From: Paramecium sonneborni
Taxonomy: Eukaryota > Ciliophora > Oligohymenophorea > Peniculida > Parameciidae
Length of the DNA: 64,000 nucleotides
Assembly (NCBI GenBank): GCA_905182985.1
Contig: CAJJDN010000003.1
Coordinates: forward strand, 440,037-504,036
Direction: 5' to 3'
Shown here: positions 12,032 to 23,425 of the stretch, in pieces
How positions within the stretch are numbered: position 1 is the stretch's first letter
Layout of the letters: each line of letters begins with the position of its first letter
Translations under genes and position numbers: made by a program
The notes under the pieces: generated by a model
The model's database searches: none
Seen by the model: the letters and a program-made list of their open reading frames with translations, nothing else
What the model was told of the DNA's origin: nothing

Positions 12032-12480
12032 TTCAGTGAACTATAACAATTATCTAATTTTTATTGTGACAAGATGAATTGGTTATTTATCTCTTTACAA
12101 TTGTTTTGATTTTAGACTTTCATTTTAACAATCATATAATTAAAAGTGAGTCTTTTAAATACCAAATTAAGAAAAGCTGAGGGTAAGGTTATACATAAAA
12201 ATCTTTATAATTTTATTAATTCAGAAAGATGTTGTGGATTATAAATGATTAATTTTTATCTCCTTAATTTAATTCTTTAAGTTATAATATAATAAATTAG
12301 AAGTAGAATTACATTCTAATTTTAATTTTCTAATAATGCTCAGAAATAGTTTAATTTACTTTTATTATAGTCAATAGTTTTATTCTATCTATTGATTAAA
12401 AATATTTGTGTTTATAATTAGTATTTAATACTCTCATATTTACTTGAGGTCCTTTAAATATTGATTATAAAAAATAATTA
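12032..12480. other. Divergent intergenic region
   Basis: 449 bp between the starts of the minus-strand YAK1-type kinase and the plus-strand PIG-T gene. It must carry both promoters. No coding frame or motif stands out. Confidence 0.5.
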
Positions 12481-13927
12481 ATGTTTATTTTTTTCTTAGT
12501 TTATGTTTAAGCATAATTTTCTTCTAAATTACACTTTCATTATCCTAATGCTGATGAATCAATTGCAGAATTTACAATAATTAATAAACATGAAATTGAT
12601 TTCACTAAGACTACATAACCATTTTCATTATTTCCTAGATCATTTTTAGAAAATTTGCATATAGAAGGAAAGGTTAGAGAATTATATATCAGTTCAACTC
12701 AAGGTATGATGCCTGAACTAAATGCACCTTAACATGGAGTTTTAATAATTACAAATGAAGATGCTGATTAATAAATTGCTATAAACCAAATTTCTGAAAT
12801 ATTTAGAATTTCAAAATACAATATGATTCATGATAAAGCTTATTATTATAAATTTAATGGAAATTAGTCATACCTTTCTTTTATGGGATTTGATAATGAT
12901 ACAATTTAAGTAAGTAAAGTACTTTTAGCACAAGACCCTACTGATAACATTTGTATTGATGGAATAGAATCAATTTTAAAATATTTTGGATGTAATGGTA
13001 AAAAAGGATTAGGTTAGATAATTGATCCTAACACAATTTTTAGATCAGAATACTTATCTCTTTAAGCTAAATTTTAATATGATGAAAATACAAAAATAGC
13101 ATATTAAAAAATAGTACTTTTAGTGAAATATGAAACTTAATCTATAACTAAGATTTTTAATTTAGATCCTAATCTTTCATATCATTCATGTACTGAATTT
13201 GATTCTGAAATTATCTTACATTCTACTAGGGAAATAACTTATAATTTAAAATCAGCTGGATAATTTAGGATGGGATAATTAAGTAAAATATAAGATGATA
13301 CAAATATGATCAAATATTAACCTAAAGGTATTTAATTTAATTTATATAATTAAGTAACTCTTACAAAATTCTGTGCTGGACCTTGGTTTGCTTTTGATTC
13401 TTATATCCATTAATAAGTAACTGCCAATGAAGATGGAATTGTTAGTCTATTACTCTATTTTCCACATGAATTTACTCCAATTTATCATACATTAGAAACA
13501 AATTTATAAAGTTAGAAATAATTTATTTGGGATGAAGAAACTAAAAAAATAATTATTACTGCTAAAATGAAGCAAAATGAAACTTTTTTAGTTAAAATTA
13601 AGTTTAGCAAAAAACTTAAAAGTTTTGAAGAATATCCTCATGATCCAGAAAGAGGATAAGATATTGTAAAATAATTATATAATATAGATTACTACTCCTG
13701 TTATTTACAATGGAGAATTATATTTAACTTCCCATTAAGTGACAAGATAACCATATCCAGACTTTTCTATGCCATTCAATATTTTAACATTCTCATCTTT
13801 AGCTATGGGATATTTTTTCCTATAGATTTTAGGGATGGCAGTTGATAAATTCATTCTTAATAAACCAGAAAAAGGATCTTTGGCTTAAAGGTTATTAAGA
13901 AAAATCTTTTCATTAATTTCATTTTGA
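12481..13927 (+). CDS. PIGT: GPI transamidase subunit PIG-T/GPI16
   Basis: Subunit of the ER-membrane complex that attaches glycosylphosphatidylinositol anchors to proteins. One 22-nt intron (13666..13687) is removed, giving 474 residues, shorter than the human or yeast proteins. An N-terminal signal peptide (MFIFFLVYVQA) precedes the lumenal domain. Family landmarks are PRSFLENL then VRELYISSTQG, the QVTANEDGIVSLLLY strand region, FEEYPHDPERGQDI, the membrane-proximal PYPDFSMPFNILTFS, and a C-terminal transmembrane helix (SLAMGYFFLQILGM). The PDFSMPYN-type motif just before the helix is a strong family signature and it appears only when the short intron is removed, which supports the model. 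Confidence 0.92.
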
Positions 13928-14133
13928 GGTTTATATTGAGACATTTTAAATATTTATTATTTACAAGTTCAATTCATTTCTATCTAATCAATAACTTTTG
14001 ATTCATATATCAATATATGATGAAAATATTTTTAAATTAAAAATTATTAAAAGTGCCAAAAGAGAAAACAATAAATTAAAATGATATATGATATTTTTCA
14101 AGTGTTTGCATAAACTAAAATACTATTAAAAAA

Positions 14134-14472
14134 TCACAAATCATCATGATACATAGAACTTATTGATTATTGTTATTATTCTAATTCTAATTTTTATTAA
14201 TCTCTTTTGGCTGCATACTCTTTGAATTCAATAATTTTATCTAAGTAACAATAAGATTATTATCATATACCTCCATTAGAATCATAATCTAAGAAGAATT
14301 AAGCAACAAAATCGGCTGTGTTATATGGATTCTAAGAAGGGAATTGAGCTCTTAATTCATCATATTTTAGCACTTAATCCCCATCTTAATCAAACATCAA
14401 GAAATCAGCTTCATACTGTTGTAATCCTAGAACAATTCCTAATAATAATAACACAATCACACGTCTCACCAT
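14134..14472 (-). CDS. Secreted or lumenal EF-hand protein
   Basis: A 102-residue protein with an N-terminal signal peptide (RRVIVLLLLGIVLGLQQ) and two EF-hand calcium loops: DQDGDQVLKYDE and DYDSNGDKIIEF. The second loop is interrupted by a 30-nt intron (14241..14270); without splicing an in-frame TGA would follow immediately. A Gln-rich helix and a short acidic end close the protein. It is likely a calcium sensor or buffer of the secretory path, for example cortical calcium stores or secretory granules. That location is inferred from the signal peptide only. Stop codons of this gene and PIG-T lie 206 bp apart. Confidence 0.88.
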
Positions 14473-14601
14473 TTAATTTAATTATTAATAGTATTCGTTA
14501 TTCCAAGTACTGATTTCTTTTCAATTATTTAAAAAAAAATATGAATTAATGAACATCTTTTGAACAATATCACTCTTTTGTTTCAAATAATAAATAATCA
14601 A

Positions 14602-15504
14602 TCAATATGTAATTGTACTTGGATCCCAACAGGTGTGATAATTTTGATTAAGATTATCGATTATTTTGATATCCTCTTCAGAGATTTAAATATCAAAAAT
14701 CTCAATATTTTCTTTTATGTACTTAGGGGTTTTTGATTTTGGTAATACAATATATCCTTTTTATAAAGCCCACCTAAGACTTATTTAAGCGACTGTTTTA
14801 TTATATTTTTTAGAAAGTTCTATCATATTTTTATTCTAGATTAATTTAGGATCATTTCTTGCAATAGGAGAATAGGCCTCTATTAAAATGTCTAGAGGAA
14901 TATGACGAAAAATTACTTTATTGTTAACAAAATTAAATAGTAGGTTAATCCCAACATAAGGGATGTACTTCAATTTGATTAATAGCAGGTTTAATTCTAC
15001 AATATTACAAGAGATGTTCAAGATGATGTTTTAAAAAATTACTCACTCCAATATTTTTAATTAATCCTTCTTGAAACAACTATTCTAAAGCTTTATAAGT
15101 TTAAAGTCTAATAGTGGCATTATCAGGACTATTTGGTTTACAACCTAATGCACCTGGCCAATGAATCAATAGTAAATCAAGATATTTGGTATCCAAATCT
15201 TAAAGTATTTTTTTGCAAGCTTATATAGTATTCTCATATCCTTATTCTTATGGAGCTATTTTGGAAGTAATGAAAAAGTCTTCTCTTTAAGGAACTCTAA
15301 TATCTTAGCCATTTTTATAATATGAGGCAGAATCTATATGAGTATATCCACTAAAAAATATTGTTATGAATTTGATTACACTTGTATAGCATATTTGATT
15401 CCCTCTTTTAATTCTTTTCCTTTACACTGATAAGTACCATAACCTATTTATGGTATTTTATTGCCATTATTTAGAGTTAAAAGAGGAACAATATTTTTGT
15501 ACAT
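14602..15504 (-). CDS. Aldo-keto reductase
   Basis: NADPH-dependent carbonyl reductase of the AKR superfamily (TIM barrel). Two introns (15351..15379 and 14892..14916) are removed, giving 282 residues. The family order is complete: NGNKIPQIGYGTYQ at the N-terminus, HIDSASYYKN with catalytic Asp and Tyr, FFITSKI with the catalytic Lys, LLIHWPG with the catalytic His, IKNIGVSNF, INQIEVHP, and the nicotinamide and phosphate-binding part AYSPIAR through VLPKSKTPKYIKENI. All four tetrad residues are present. The link between YYKNGQDI and the REDFFI strand is about eight residues shorter than usual, where helix alpha2 normally sits. The substrate cannot be told. Most similar in style to prostaglandin-F-synthase-like and plant or protist AKRs. 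Confidence 0.93.
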
Positions 15505-15549
15505 TTAATAAAATAATTCAAATTCTCAAGCTATCAAAAAAAGTATGAG

Positions 15550-16539
15550 TCATAACTTCAGCTGCAGTAGTCTTGATTTATGATTATAAATTAACAACTT
15601 TCTAATCAGATTATAAGGCTACTTTTTTAAATAAATAAAATCCTCTGTATTTATAAATATTTTAAAGGCTTTTGGAGTGTCTTAAACATAAATAAATAAT
15701 TTACCAAATTTTTCTTAATATTTAAGAAGATCTTCAATGCCAAAAGTAGCAACAGTTTTATCTAACTCATAATAATTATTATTTCCCTTTAGGAAAAAAT
15801 ATTTCTGAAGCATCATACTTGTTAATTAATTTAGAAATTCTATTTAATATTTAATTAAAATCTTATGATAACGAGTTCCAACTCTAGTATTATGTCTTTT
15901 TGTTGAATTATTAAACTATCCCAAGCATAAATCAATTAAATAAAGTCGAAATCTTCCTTTATTATAATATTAGGCATCTTGACATCTATGTACTTAATTT
16001 AAAGCCTTTTATTTAAATACTTTTAGCAATTAGTACTTGTATCATTTTATCTTTCGTAAATTAAGCTTTCCAATAAATGTAATAAATTCGAACTAATTAG
16101 ATATTTATAATAAATTTTACATTATATTTCTTATTCTAATTTGAAATAGCATCTATCAATTATAATGTATTTTAGTTCCTTTTATAGCTTTTAATACTTG
16201 AATCCCTCTATTGATTTCCTAATAATTGATTGGTTATAGTTCTTACATTACTAAAATCTCTTCATCTCCTTGAAATCCAAGAAAAAACTAAGAAAATGCT
16301 CTTTGTACTATTTTATCAAATTAAGTATAACTTTTCAAGTCTTTCTTATTGCAATACAAATATCATGGGTCCATATCTTTTATTTAACGGGTATTTTAAT
16401 ATACTTTTGAAACATATTGATTATTATACTTTGTCGTATTCTTCATCATAATAAAATGTATTTCGAAATAATTTTGGTGTTGTTTTGTGCTTAGCCTCCA
16501 ATACACTAATATTGCTAATAAAATTAATATTAGATGCAT
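15550..16539 (-). pseudogene. Probable pseudogene, one frame with three internal TGA codons
   Basis: From an ATG at 16539 a 330-codon frame runs to TGA at 15550. It starts with a signal-anchor-like MHLILILLAILVYW. It contains protein-like parts: QRAFSQFFLGFQGDEEILV, QELQPINYQEINRGIQVLK, QDAQYYNKGRFRLYLIDL and ELDKTVATFGIEDLLKYQEK. The frame is broken by TGA at 16363-16365, 16156-16158 and 16042-16044. Alternative frames in the same stretch are also partly open and a C-terminal one (TTAAEVMTHTFFDSLR) looks plausible. I could not place introns of normal size that remove all three. Internal TGA at about this rate is also expected in non-coding DNA of this composition, so the call rests on the quality of the peptide sequence alone. 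No family recognised. Confidence 0.4.
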
Positions 16540-16569
16540 TATAAAACAATTATTAATATTATCATATTA

Positions 16570-17321
16570 ATGTCTTATTAATTTGGAGGAAGTTAATTGC
16601 AATAATAAAATGTACCTAATGCCAAATATAAAACCATGCTATGTCGTCATTATTAAGGTAATATTTTAAAATTATTAAGCTACTAAATAATGTGCTATTG
16701 GAACCAAATGCCAATTTGCACATGGAAGTTAAGAATAAAGATAAATTAATGGTATTAGATAATTATATCTTTATTAGATCCTTTACCTGCTTCTGCTTTA
16801 TCAGTTATGGCTTCTGTTATTGAATAACCAATAAATAAACCTTAATCTCAAACATTTTAGAGTATTACTTAAATTAATAATATTAAGTTCCTTGCAAATA
16901 CCACGCTTAAAACTATTGTAAAAATGGCTAAAATTGTCAATATATCCATGGTATTAAATTTGATATTTTAGACTCTGATTCAAATTCATAATAGCCAATT
17001 CAATTTATACAATAACCTTTGATCTCTCCTCCTCCTTAAGTGAAGTAAGAAGATGCAATGCAATCAGTTTTCTCGTATATTTTATTTGAGATGCAATAAA
17101 TATTTTCTTAAGATGTGAGATATACAAATAAAATATAGGATATAATATAAAAATTAAAAATAGCCTAGGAATAGGCAAGGGTTGGTAATCTTATCACTGT
17201 GGCCGAATGTATTAAAAATATCATTCATGCTCCAGAACGTACTTAAGAAGAAATACTTAAATATACAAATCTCTATAACTAGGCAGTAACGTATTTTAAT
17301 CAGATCTCATAAGTGAATTGA
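16570..17321 (+). CDS. Tandem CCCH zinc-finger RNA-binding protein
   Basis: Removing three introns (22, 26 and 26 nt) gives 225 residues. YKTMLCRHYQ opens the first finger, which has C-x8-C-x5-C-x3-H spacing. The second finger, IPCKYHAQNYCKNGQNCQYIH, has C-x7-C-x5-C-x3-H spacing. The YKTxLC lead-in is the signature of TIS11/tristetraprolin-type fingers, which bind AU-rich RNA and control mRNA decay. The linker between the fingers is longer than in animal TTP. A helical C-terminal tail follows. Splicing is needed to complete both fingers, which supports the gene structure. Target RNAs are unknown. Confidence 0.9.
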
Positions 17322-17871
17322 TTCTAATATTAAAAATAATTATTATCGTCTACAAGTAATTTATTCAAAATCCTGACTGGATCTCAGAAACAATCTAAAC
17401 CTAAATTTATAATTTCTTTTAAGAAAACTATTAAATTAAGTCCAATATAAATAATTTAAATGACTTCCCACTTATTAAATCTTTTTTAAAATCTAACATG
17501 AATTTTAAAAATTAATTGATAATTTTGAAGAATAAAATTATTCTATTTTGGATTGTGATATATGAATATTAAATAAAATGATGGGTAAAAGTATTTATTT
17601 TGGTTTTAATTAAATATTCATGATATATAAGATTAATTAATATGCTAAATATATAAGTTTGTTGAATGAGAAAATAGAATACATTAAAGATAATATAATA
17701 AAAATTTCAAAAATAACTATTCAGAGAATAATTTATGATATTTAGTTTAATTTATAGAAAATTATGAAGAATGGATAAAATTAGAGTCAATGATTAAGTA
17801 TTTAGAAATAAGTAATGAGTTTGGATAATTTGTTAGCAAGAGAATTGAAATTTTGAATTTTAATATTAAAA
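17322..17871. other. Intergenic, one doubtful short ORF
   Basis: 550 bp between the CCCH gene and IFT140. A 71-residue frame (17578..17793) starts MMGKSIYFGFNQIFMIY but has the composition of translated AT-rich spacer and no supporting intron or motif. I do not call it a gene. The IFT140 promoter should lie here. Confidence 0.4.
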
Positions 17872-20800
17872 ATGTCAATTTTAAGTGAACATACAATTTA
17901 AATAAAAAATGAAGGAATAACAATGATGTCTGTTTCACATAGTGCTATAAGTCCATCAATAGCAATATGTACAATATCTCGAGTGATGTTGTATAATGAT
18001 TAAGGTGAGAAATTTGATTATGAATTGGCTCGTAATTAGAAACCGACTGCAATAGCATGGCATCCTTTTCAACCACAATTAGCAATAGGTTGGTAAAATG
18101 GTAGATATAAGAATATAAATTCTAGGTACAATAACTATATGGTCTGAAGAAACGCGTACAGCAAAGGAAGAATCAGCAGTACATAAAGAAGAAATTAATT
18201 TAATACAATATAATACAAATGGATCTAGAATGGTTAGCGCAGATATATCTGGTCTGGTAGTAGTATGGAGAGGAATAACACCAATGAGTTAATATTAAAA
18301 AGAAGGAATTATGACAATTTGCATTTTTGCTGATTTAAATAATATCATCAAGGCTTAAAATTTATTCTTTTTTGGCGGAAAATCAGGATTAGTTTGTTTG
18401 GCAGATGATAGTAAACATTGTTCAGAAGTATGCAAAGTAGTTGGTAGTATCAAATGTTTAATGATTTATGAAAAATATAATTCAGTGATCATTATCACAA
18501 GCGGTCTACTTTTAGTTTAATTTAAAATAAGTACAAGTGAAAAGACATAGCCAGATAAAAAAGTCAAATTATCTATTGCAGGAGAACCAGAATCACTTTA
18601 ATCTGTTTGGATTGGTTAATGTTTAATTGCTATTTCATCAAATGAAAATATGATAAGAATGTTTTAATTAGAAGCTGATGAAAATTATGTTATCACACTA
18701 CATGAATTTTAAGAAATGTATCCTTAAGATAAGATACTAAATGATAAAATTACATGTGTTTAATATAGCAAGAAATCTAAGAATTTAGTTGCAGGGACTA
18801 AAGATGGTAGATTGGTATTTTGGAAAAACTTTGCTTTAACTGATGAATCTCCTGTTGAGAGTGAATAATGGAAAGCATTAAAAATTATTAATCATAATAA
18901 AACAATTAATGAAATTGCTATAGGTAAAAACAGTGGAGTGATTGCAGCAAGATCAGTAGATTCTGTTAGAATAGTTTAAGAATCATTAGTTCATGGTAAA
19001 GTACAGGAAAATGTTAGGGTTTTGTAGGTAGAACATAACAAAATTTTAATATATTTTAAAAATGATTCTTAAAATCAAGATAAAGAAAAAGGACCTTGGT
19101 CAATGTTTTTGTGGGATAGCAAATTTCCGATAAAATCAATTGATTGCACTTAATAATATCTTATGATTTAAAGTGCAAATAAGATTGAGATTAGTGAATT
19201 TACAAGTAAAAATTAAATTAAATTTAAATAGATAATTCTTAAATTATCGCAAAATCTTAGTTTGACAGAAAATGTGTGAAAGCTGCTCTATTTTAAGAAG
19301 ATATAATATTATTTTATGAATATAAATTTGAAGTAACAAACTTTAAAGGAGTTTAAAAATATTTTGTAGATTTTTCAGAAAGCGATGGTATAATAGCAAA
19401 TTATGAATTCAATAACAAAACAATGGTTATATGGACACATAATAATTATTTTAGATTATATGATTTTAGTAGAAGAGAAGCTTAATTATAAGGATTTAAT
19501 TGCAAATTTGAGAATGACAAAGGTCCATTAGGTACAATAAAATAATGTGCTGTGAATTGTGATGGATCAAATGTAGCTATTATAGCAGATAATCATGGAA
19601 ATTAAAATGATTTATTTTTTGTTTACAACCCTGAGAACAATAATTTTTAATCATTTGAATTGCCTAAATATAGAAAAGCTATGAAGATTATGTGGGATTA
19701 TTCAGATCCAAGATTTTTTGGAGTTACTACAATATGCACAAAGATAAAAACAAATAGTGAAAATGATGTTGAAGAGGAATAAGCTGATTTTAGAGCCTAG
19801 AAGTTTTTCACTTTCTTTTTTAATCCATAGACAGGAATTAAAGAATAAGATTGTTATGTACTTGAAGAGAAATAAGAGGGAGTATTATCTATTCGTATTC
19901 CTCATATAAATGTAATTTAGAAAAAAGAATAATCATATAGAATATAAGATATATTAATGAATGATTTTACTGGTTTGGAGAGAGCAGATGAACCAACAAA
20001 AAGAGCGGTTATAAATTTCTCTTATCATTTATCTTGTGGAAATTTAGATGAAGCTTATAAATCTGTAAAAGCAATTTAAAATCCTACAGTATGGGAAAAG
20101 ATGGCTTAAATGAGTGTTAAAACAAAAAGATTAGATGTTGCTGAAATTTGTATTGGAAATATGAGATTTGCAAGAGGTGCTAAAGCTATTAGAGAAACAA
20201 AGAAAGAACCTGAATTTGAAGCTTAATTAGCTATGGTTGCAATTCAATTGAATATGATATAAGAAGCAGAGAAATTATATTACTAATGCAAAAGATATGA
20301 TTTACTTAATAAATTGTATTAAGCATAAGGATAATGGGAAAAGGCATTAGAAATAGCAGAGAAACATGATAGAATAAATCTTTTATCAACTTATTATAAA
20401 TTGGCTAAATAATATGAAATTTCTAAAGAATGGGATAAGGCTATCTAATATTATGAGAAATCAGGAAATGCTCAAAAAGAAATACCAAGAATGTTTTATG
20501 AAGCTGATGAATTACAAAATTTAGAAAGTTATGTATTATAAAAGAAGGATCCAATTCTTTATAAATGGTGGGCTAATCATTTAGAATCTTAAGAGTCATA
20601 TGATGAAGCAATTAAGTTTTATAGAGATGCTAATGATGCCTTAGGAATCGTTAGAGTATTATTACACTAAGACAATATAAGACATGCAAAAGAAACCTGT
20701 AATGATAAGAATGATCCAGCCGCTCATTATTTCTTAGCTAAATATTTAGAAGCAAAGAATATTATTCCAGAAGCTATATAATATTATGCTAAAGCTTAAT

Positions 20801-22171
20801 ATTTTAGTGAAGCTATAAGATTAGCTAAATAAGCCAATTCTATTTCTGATGTTACTGCAATTTCATTATAAGCACCTAAATTAATTATGATTTAATCTGC
20901 TATATATTTTGAATAAAAGAAAATTATTGATAAAGCTGTTTTACTATATATGAGAGGTGGATAATTATAAAAAGCTTTATATCTAGCTTAAAGAGAAAAA
21001 TTAACTGATTATGTTAAAAAAATTAATTAAGAAATCTCACTTCAAAAATAAGAAACAGTTGATTTGACATTTACTAATACTGGTTCATTAAAAGAAAATC
21101 CATCATAATAAAAAATAACCAATTCATAAAAAGAATAATAATAACCTAATTAACAAAAAGATAAAGCACCACCTCCTGGATCATTGTAAGATTTAATTAA
21201 TAAAAAATAATTTGAAAAAGTCTTAGAAACTTGTGATAATTAAGGTTTACAAATTACTGATGATTTAGTTAAATAGATGTTAGATGGGCTTGATGATAAA
21301 AAAAAAAAAGAAGTTTAATTATTGATAGCTGAAAAATCAAAAAAGATTGGAAATTTTGAATAAGCTTCTAAAATGTATATTTAAATGGGAGAAAGAGTTA
21401 AAGCTATGAAAGCTCTATGTAAATTAGGAGATGTTGAAAAAATTATAGCTTTTGCGAATAATGCTAGAATGGCTGAAATTTACATTCTTGCTGGGAATTA
21501 CCTTTAAACAGGTGATTGGCATAAAACACCTGAACTTATGAAACATATTATTTAATTTTACAATAAAGCCAAAGCATTTGATCATTTAGCTAATTTCTTT
21601 GAAGCATGCTCTTCAGTTGAAATAGATGAATATAGAGATTATGAAAAGGCTTGTGCTGCATTAAAAGAAGCTATTAAATATTCAGATAAATCAACTAATC
21701 AATAAAAAACATCATAATTACAGTAGAAATTAAAATTGATCTCAGATTTTGTTCAAGCAAAATAGAAATCACCACAAGAGATGTTATAAATATACTATAA
21801 ATTATTAAATGATGTATAAATATTGCAATTTATTTAAATTAGGGTAACATTGAGTATGCAGTTAGATAAGGGGATATTTTTGCTGAATTAATAGAATATT
21901 ATTATGCTTAAGGACAATTTGAAAAAGCATATGATGAAATGTAAAAAATGCAAAAGAAATCAATAGTACTCAATCCCTATTTAGATTAAGAATTAGTATT
22001 ATTTCTAAATATTTTTAGATTTAAAAAGTTATGAATTATATGAAATAAAAGGTCGGTGGTCAATAGTAATAGTAATAAAAATAAAATAAGAATAATCCAT
22101 ATGGAAAATAATAACAACCAAAAGATGATGATGATTTTTAGGAAGAGGATGTTATAGATGATGGAATATGA
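17872..22171 (+). CDS. IFT140: Intraflagellar transport protein IFT140
   Basis: Core subunit of the IFT-A complex, which carries retrograde traffic and imports membrane proteins into cilia. Four introns (25, 26, 29 and 23 nt) are removed and the exons give 1398 residues, close to animal IFT140. The N-terminal half is two WD40 propellers: [20 protein letters not shown] and [13 protein letters not shown] are clear blades. The C-terminal half is TPR-type helical repeats. Strong landmarks are [92 protein letters not shown] and [12 protein letters not shown], all collinear with human IFT140. The tail is Gln-rich then acidic ([15 protein letters not shown]), like the acidic end of animal proteins. 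Start is the first ATG before the first WD motif. Confidence 0.97.
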
Positions 22172-22246
22172 ATCATATAAAGATATTAATAATTAGTTAT
22201 TCAAAACCAATTTTAACTTAATTACTTATTTTTTATTTATTAAAAT

Positions 22247-22343
22247 ATGCCTTATTAATATGTAATAAGTACTTTTTGCAAAGTAGGCTTTTTCTTTAGA
22301 TAGATTACCAGATACACTTTTCAAACGACTTAAACCAAAATGA
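22247..22343 (+). CDS. Possible spliced microprotein (23 aa)
   Basis: ATG at 22247 reads MPYQY. A 25-nt GTA...TAG intron (22262..22286) of the exact local type follows, then AFSLDRLPDTLFKRLKPK and TGA. The intron fit and the natural-looking second exon favour a real short coding gene, perhaps a small membrane-complex subunit. Length alone gives little statistical support, and it could instead be the last exons of a transcript whose beginning I misplace. Confidence 0.3.
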
Positions 22344-23112
22344 AAGGTATTCATTTATTTTTTTAATACATTTTATTAAATTTGAGAGATCAAATATATA
22401 ATTAAGAATAATTATCATTAAAAAAATTCCTGCTTAAATTAAAAAACTTAAATAATTCTACTATTCAAATTAGAATTGTTACAATCTAAATTAAAATCGT
22501 TATTAAAAAAAATGTTAAATTTTGGTTATTTAAATAAAAATCGTAGAATAATTAAGTATTAATATATTGTTTAACAAAAATACTCAGAAATTATTGGATG
22601 AGAATATTAATAGAGAAAGGAATATAGGAAAAATAAATTGAAGAATTAGAAGTTCTATACTTGTACTTAAAAATTAAATATCATAAGTTTGCACTTATAG
22701 CTAAATTAAGTCAAAAGCTATACTTAAAGAGGAAACTAGATTAAAATAAAATAAAGATATGAATTAAGAAGTTTAGATCAAATATTAAATATAACTTACA
22801 ATTATAAAATTTCTGCTTCATTAACTGTTCATTTTTAAGATAATCAATTTTTATAAATTAAAAAATATATTATAAATATATTTAGAGCATTCTCTTTACC
22901 TAATAGTATATTATAATGCCTATGATCCTAAAGGATTTTATACTTTCTTATTTATATTCTAAAAATTAAAAGTTTTCATAATTCTTATCTGCCCCCAACA
23001 AAATCTTGTGTTAAAAATGAATTCAACTAAAACAAAAATTCATTATCTAAAAAGGGCCAATCATATATTAATATAACAATAATAATTATCAATTTATATA
23101 CATTTATATTAC
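22344..23112. other. Intergenic, nothing recognised
   Basis: About 770 bp of AT-rich spacer between two convergent short coding units. No gene, RNA or repeat was recognised. Confidence 0.45.
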
Positions 23113-23425
23113 TCATAAATCCTCTTATCTTTTTTGATGTAAATATTTCCTTTTTAAGTCGTTTTCCCATTTTTAAAATGCTAAGCTTTGTTATTCTACT
23201 TTTTTCCTCTCTTCTTTATTCATTTTCATATATTTGGATTTTTAAAATTCTAGCTTTTGTTTTCTAATTTTATACAATTAAATGTCGCTCTCTTATGTAA
23301 TATCTAAAGAGGATATAATTTTAAGTACAATTAGGTACACGGATTAAACTTAAATCAATTTCTTCAGCTGCAATGCTCTTTATTGAGAGAAGCAAGACTA
23401 CAATAATCAATAGATTCTTCGACAT
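23113..23425 (-). CDS. Small secreted protein, unrecognised
   Basis: 83-residue protein after removal of two introns (35 and 26 nt). It starts with a clear signal peptide (MSKNLLIIVVLLLSIKSIAA) followed by EEIDLS. The mature part is very basic and helical, with MNKEERKKVEQQSLAFQKW and LKRKYLHQKRQEDL at the C-terminus. Both introns are GTA...TAG and must be removed to join signal peptide and tail in one frame, and the total is then divisible by three. No known family. The 35-nt intron is at the long end of the local size range. Confidence 0.6.
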
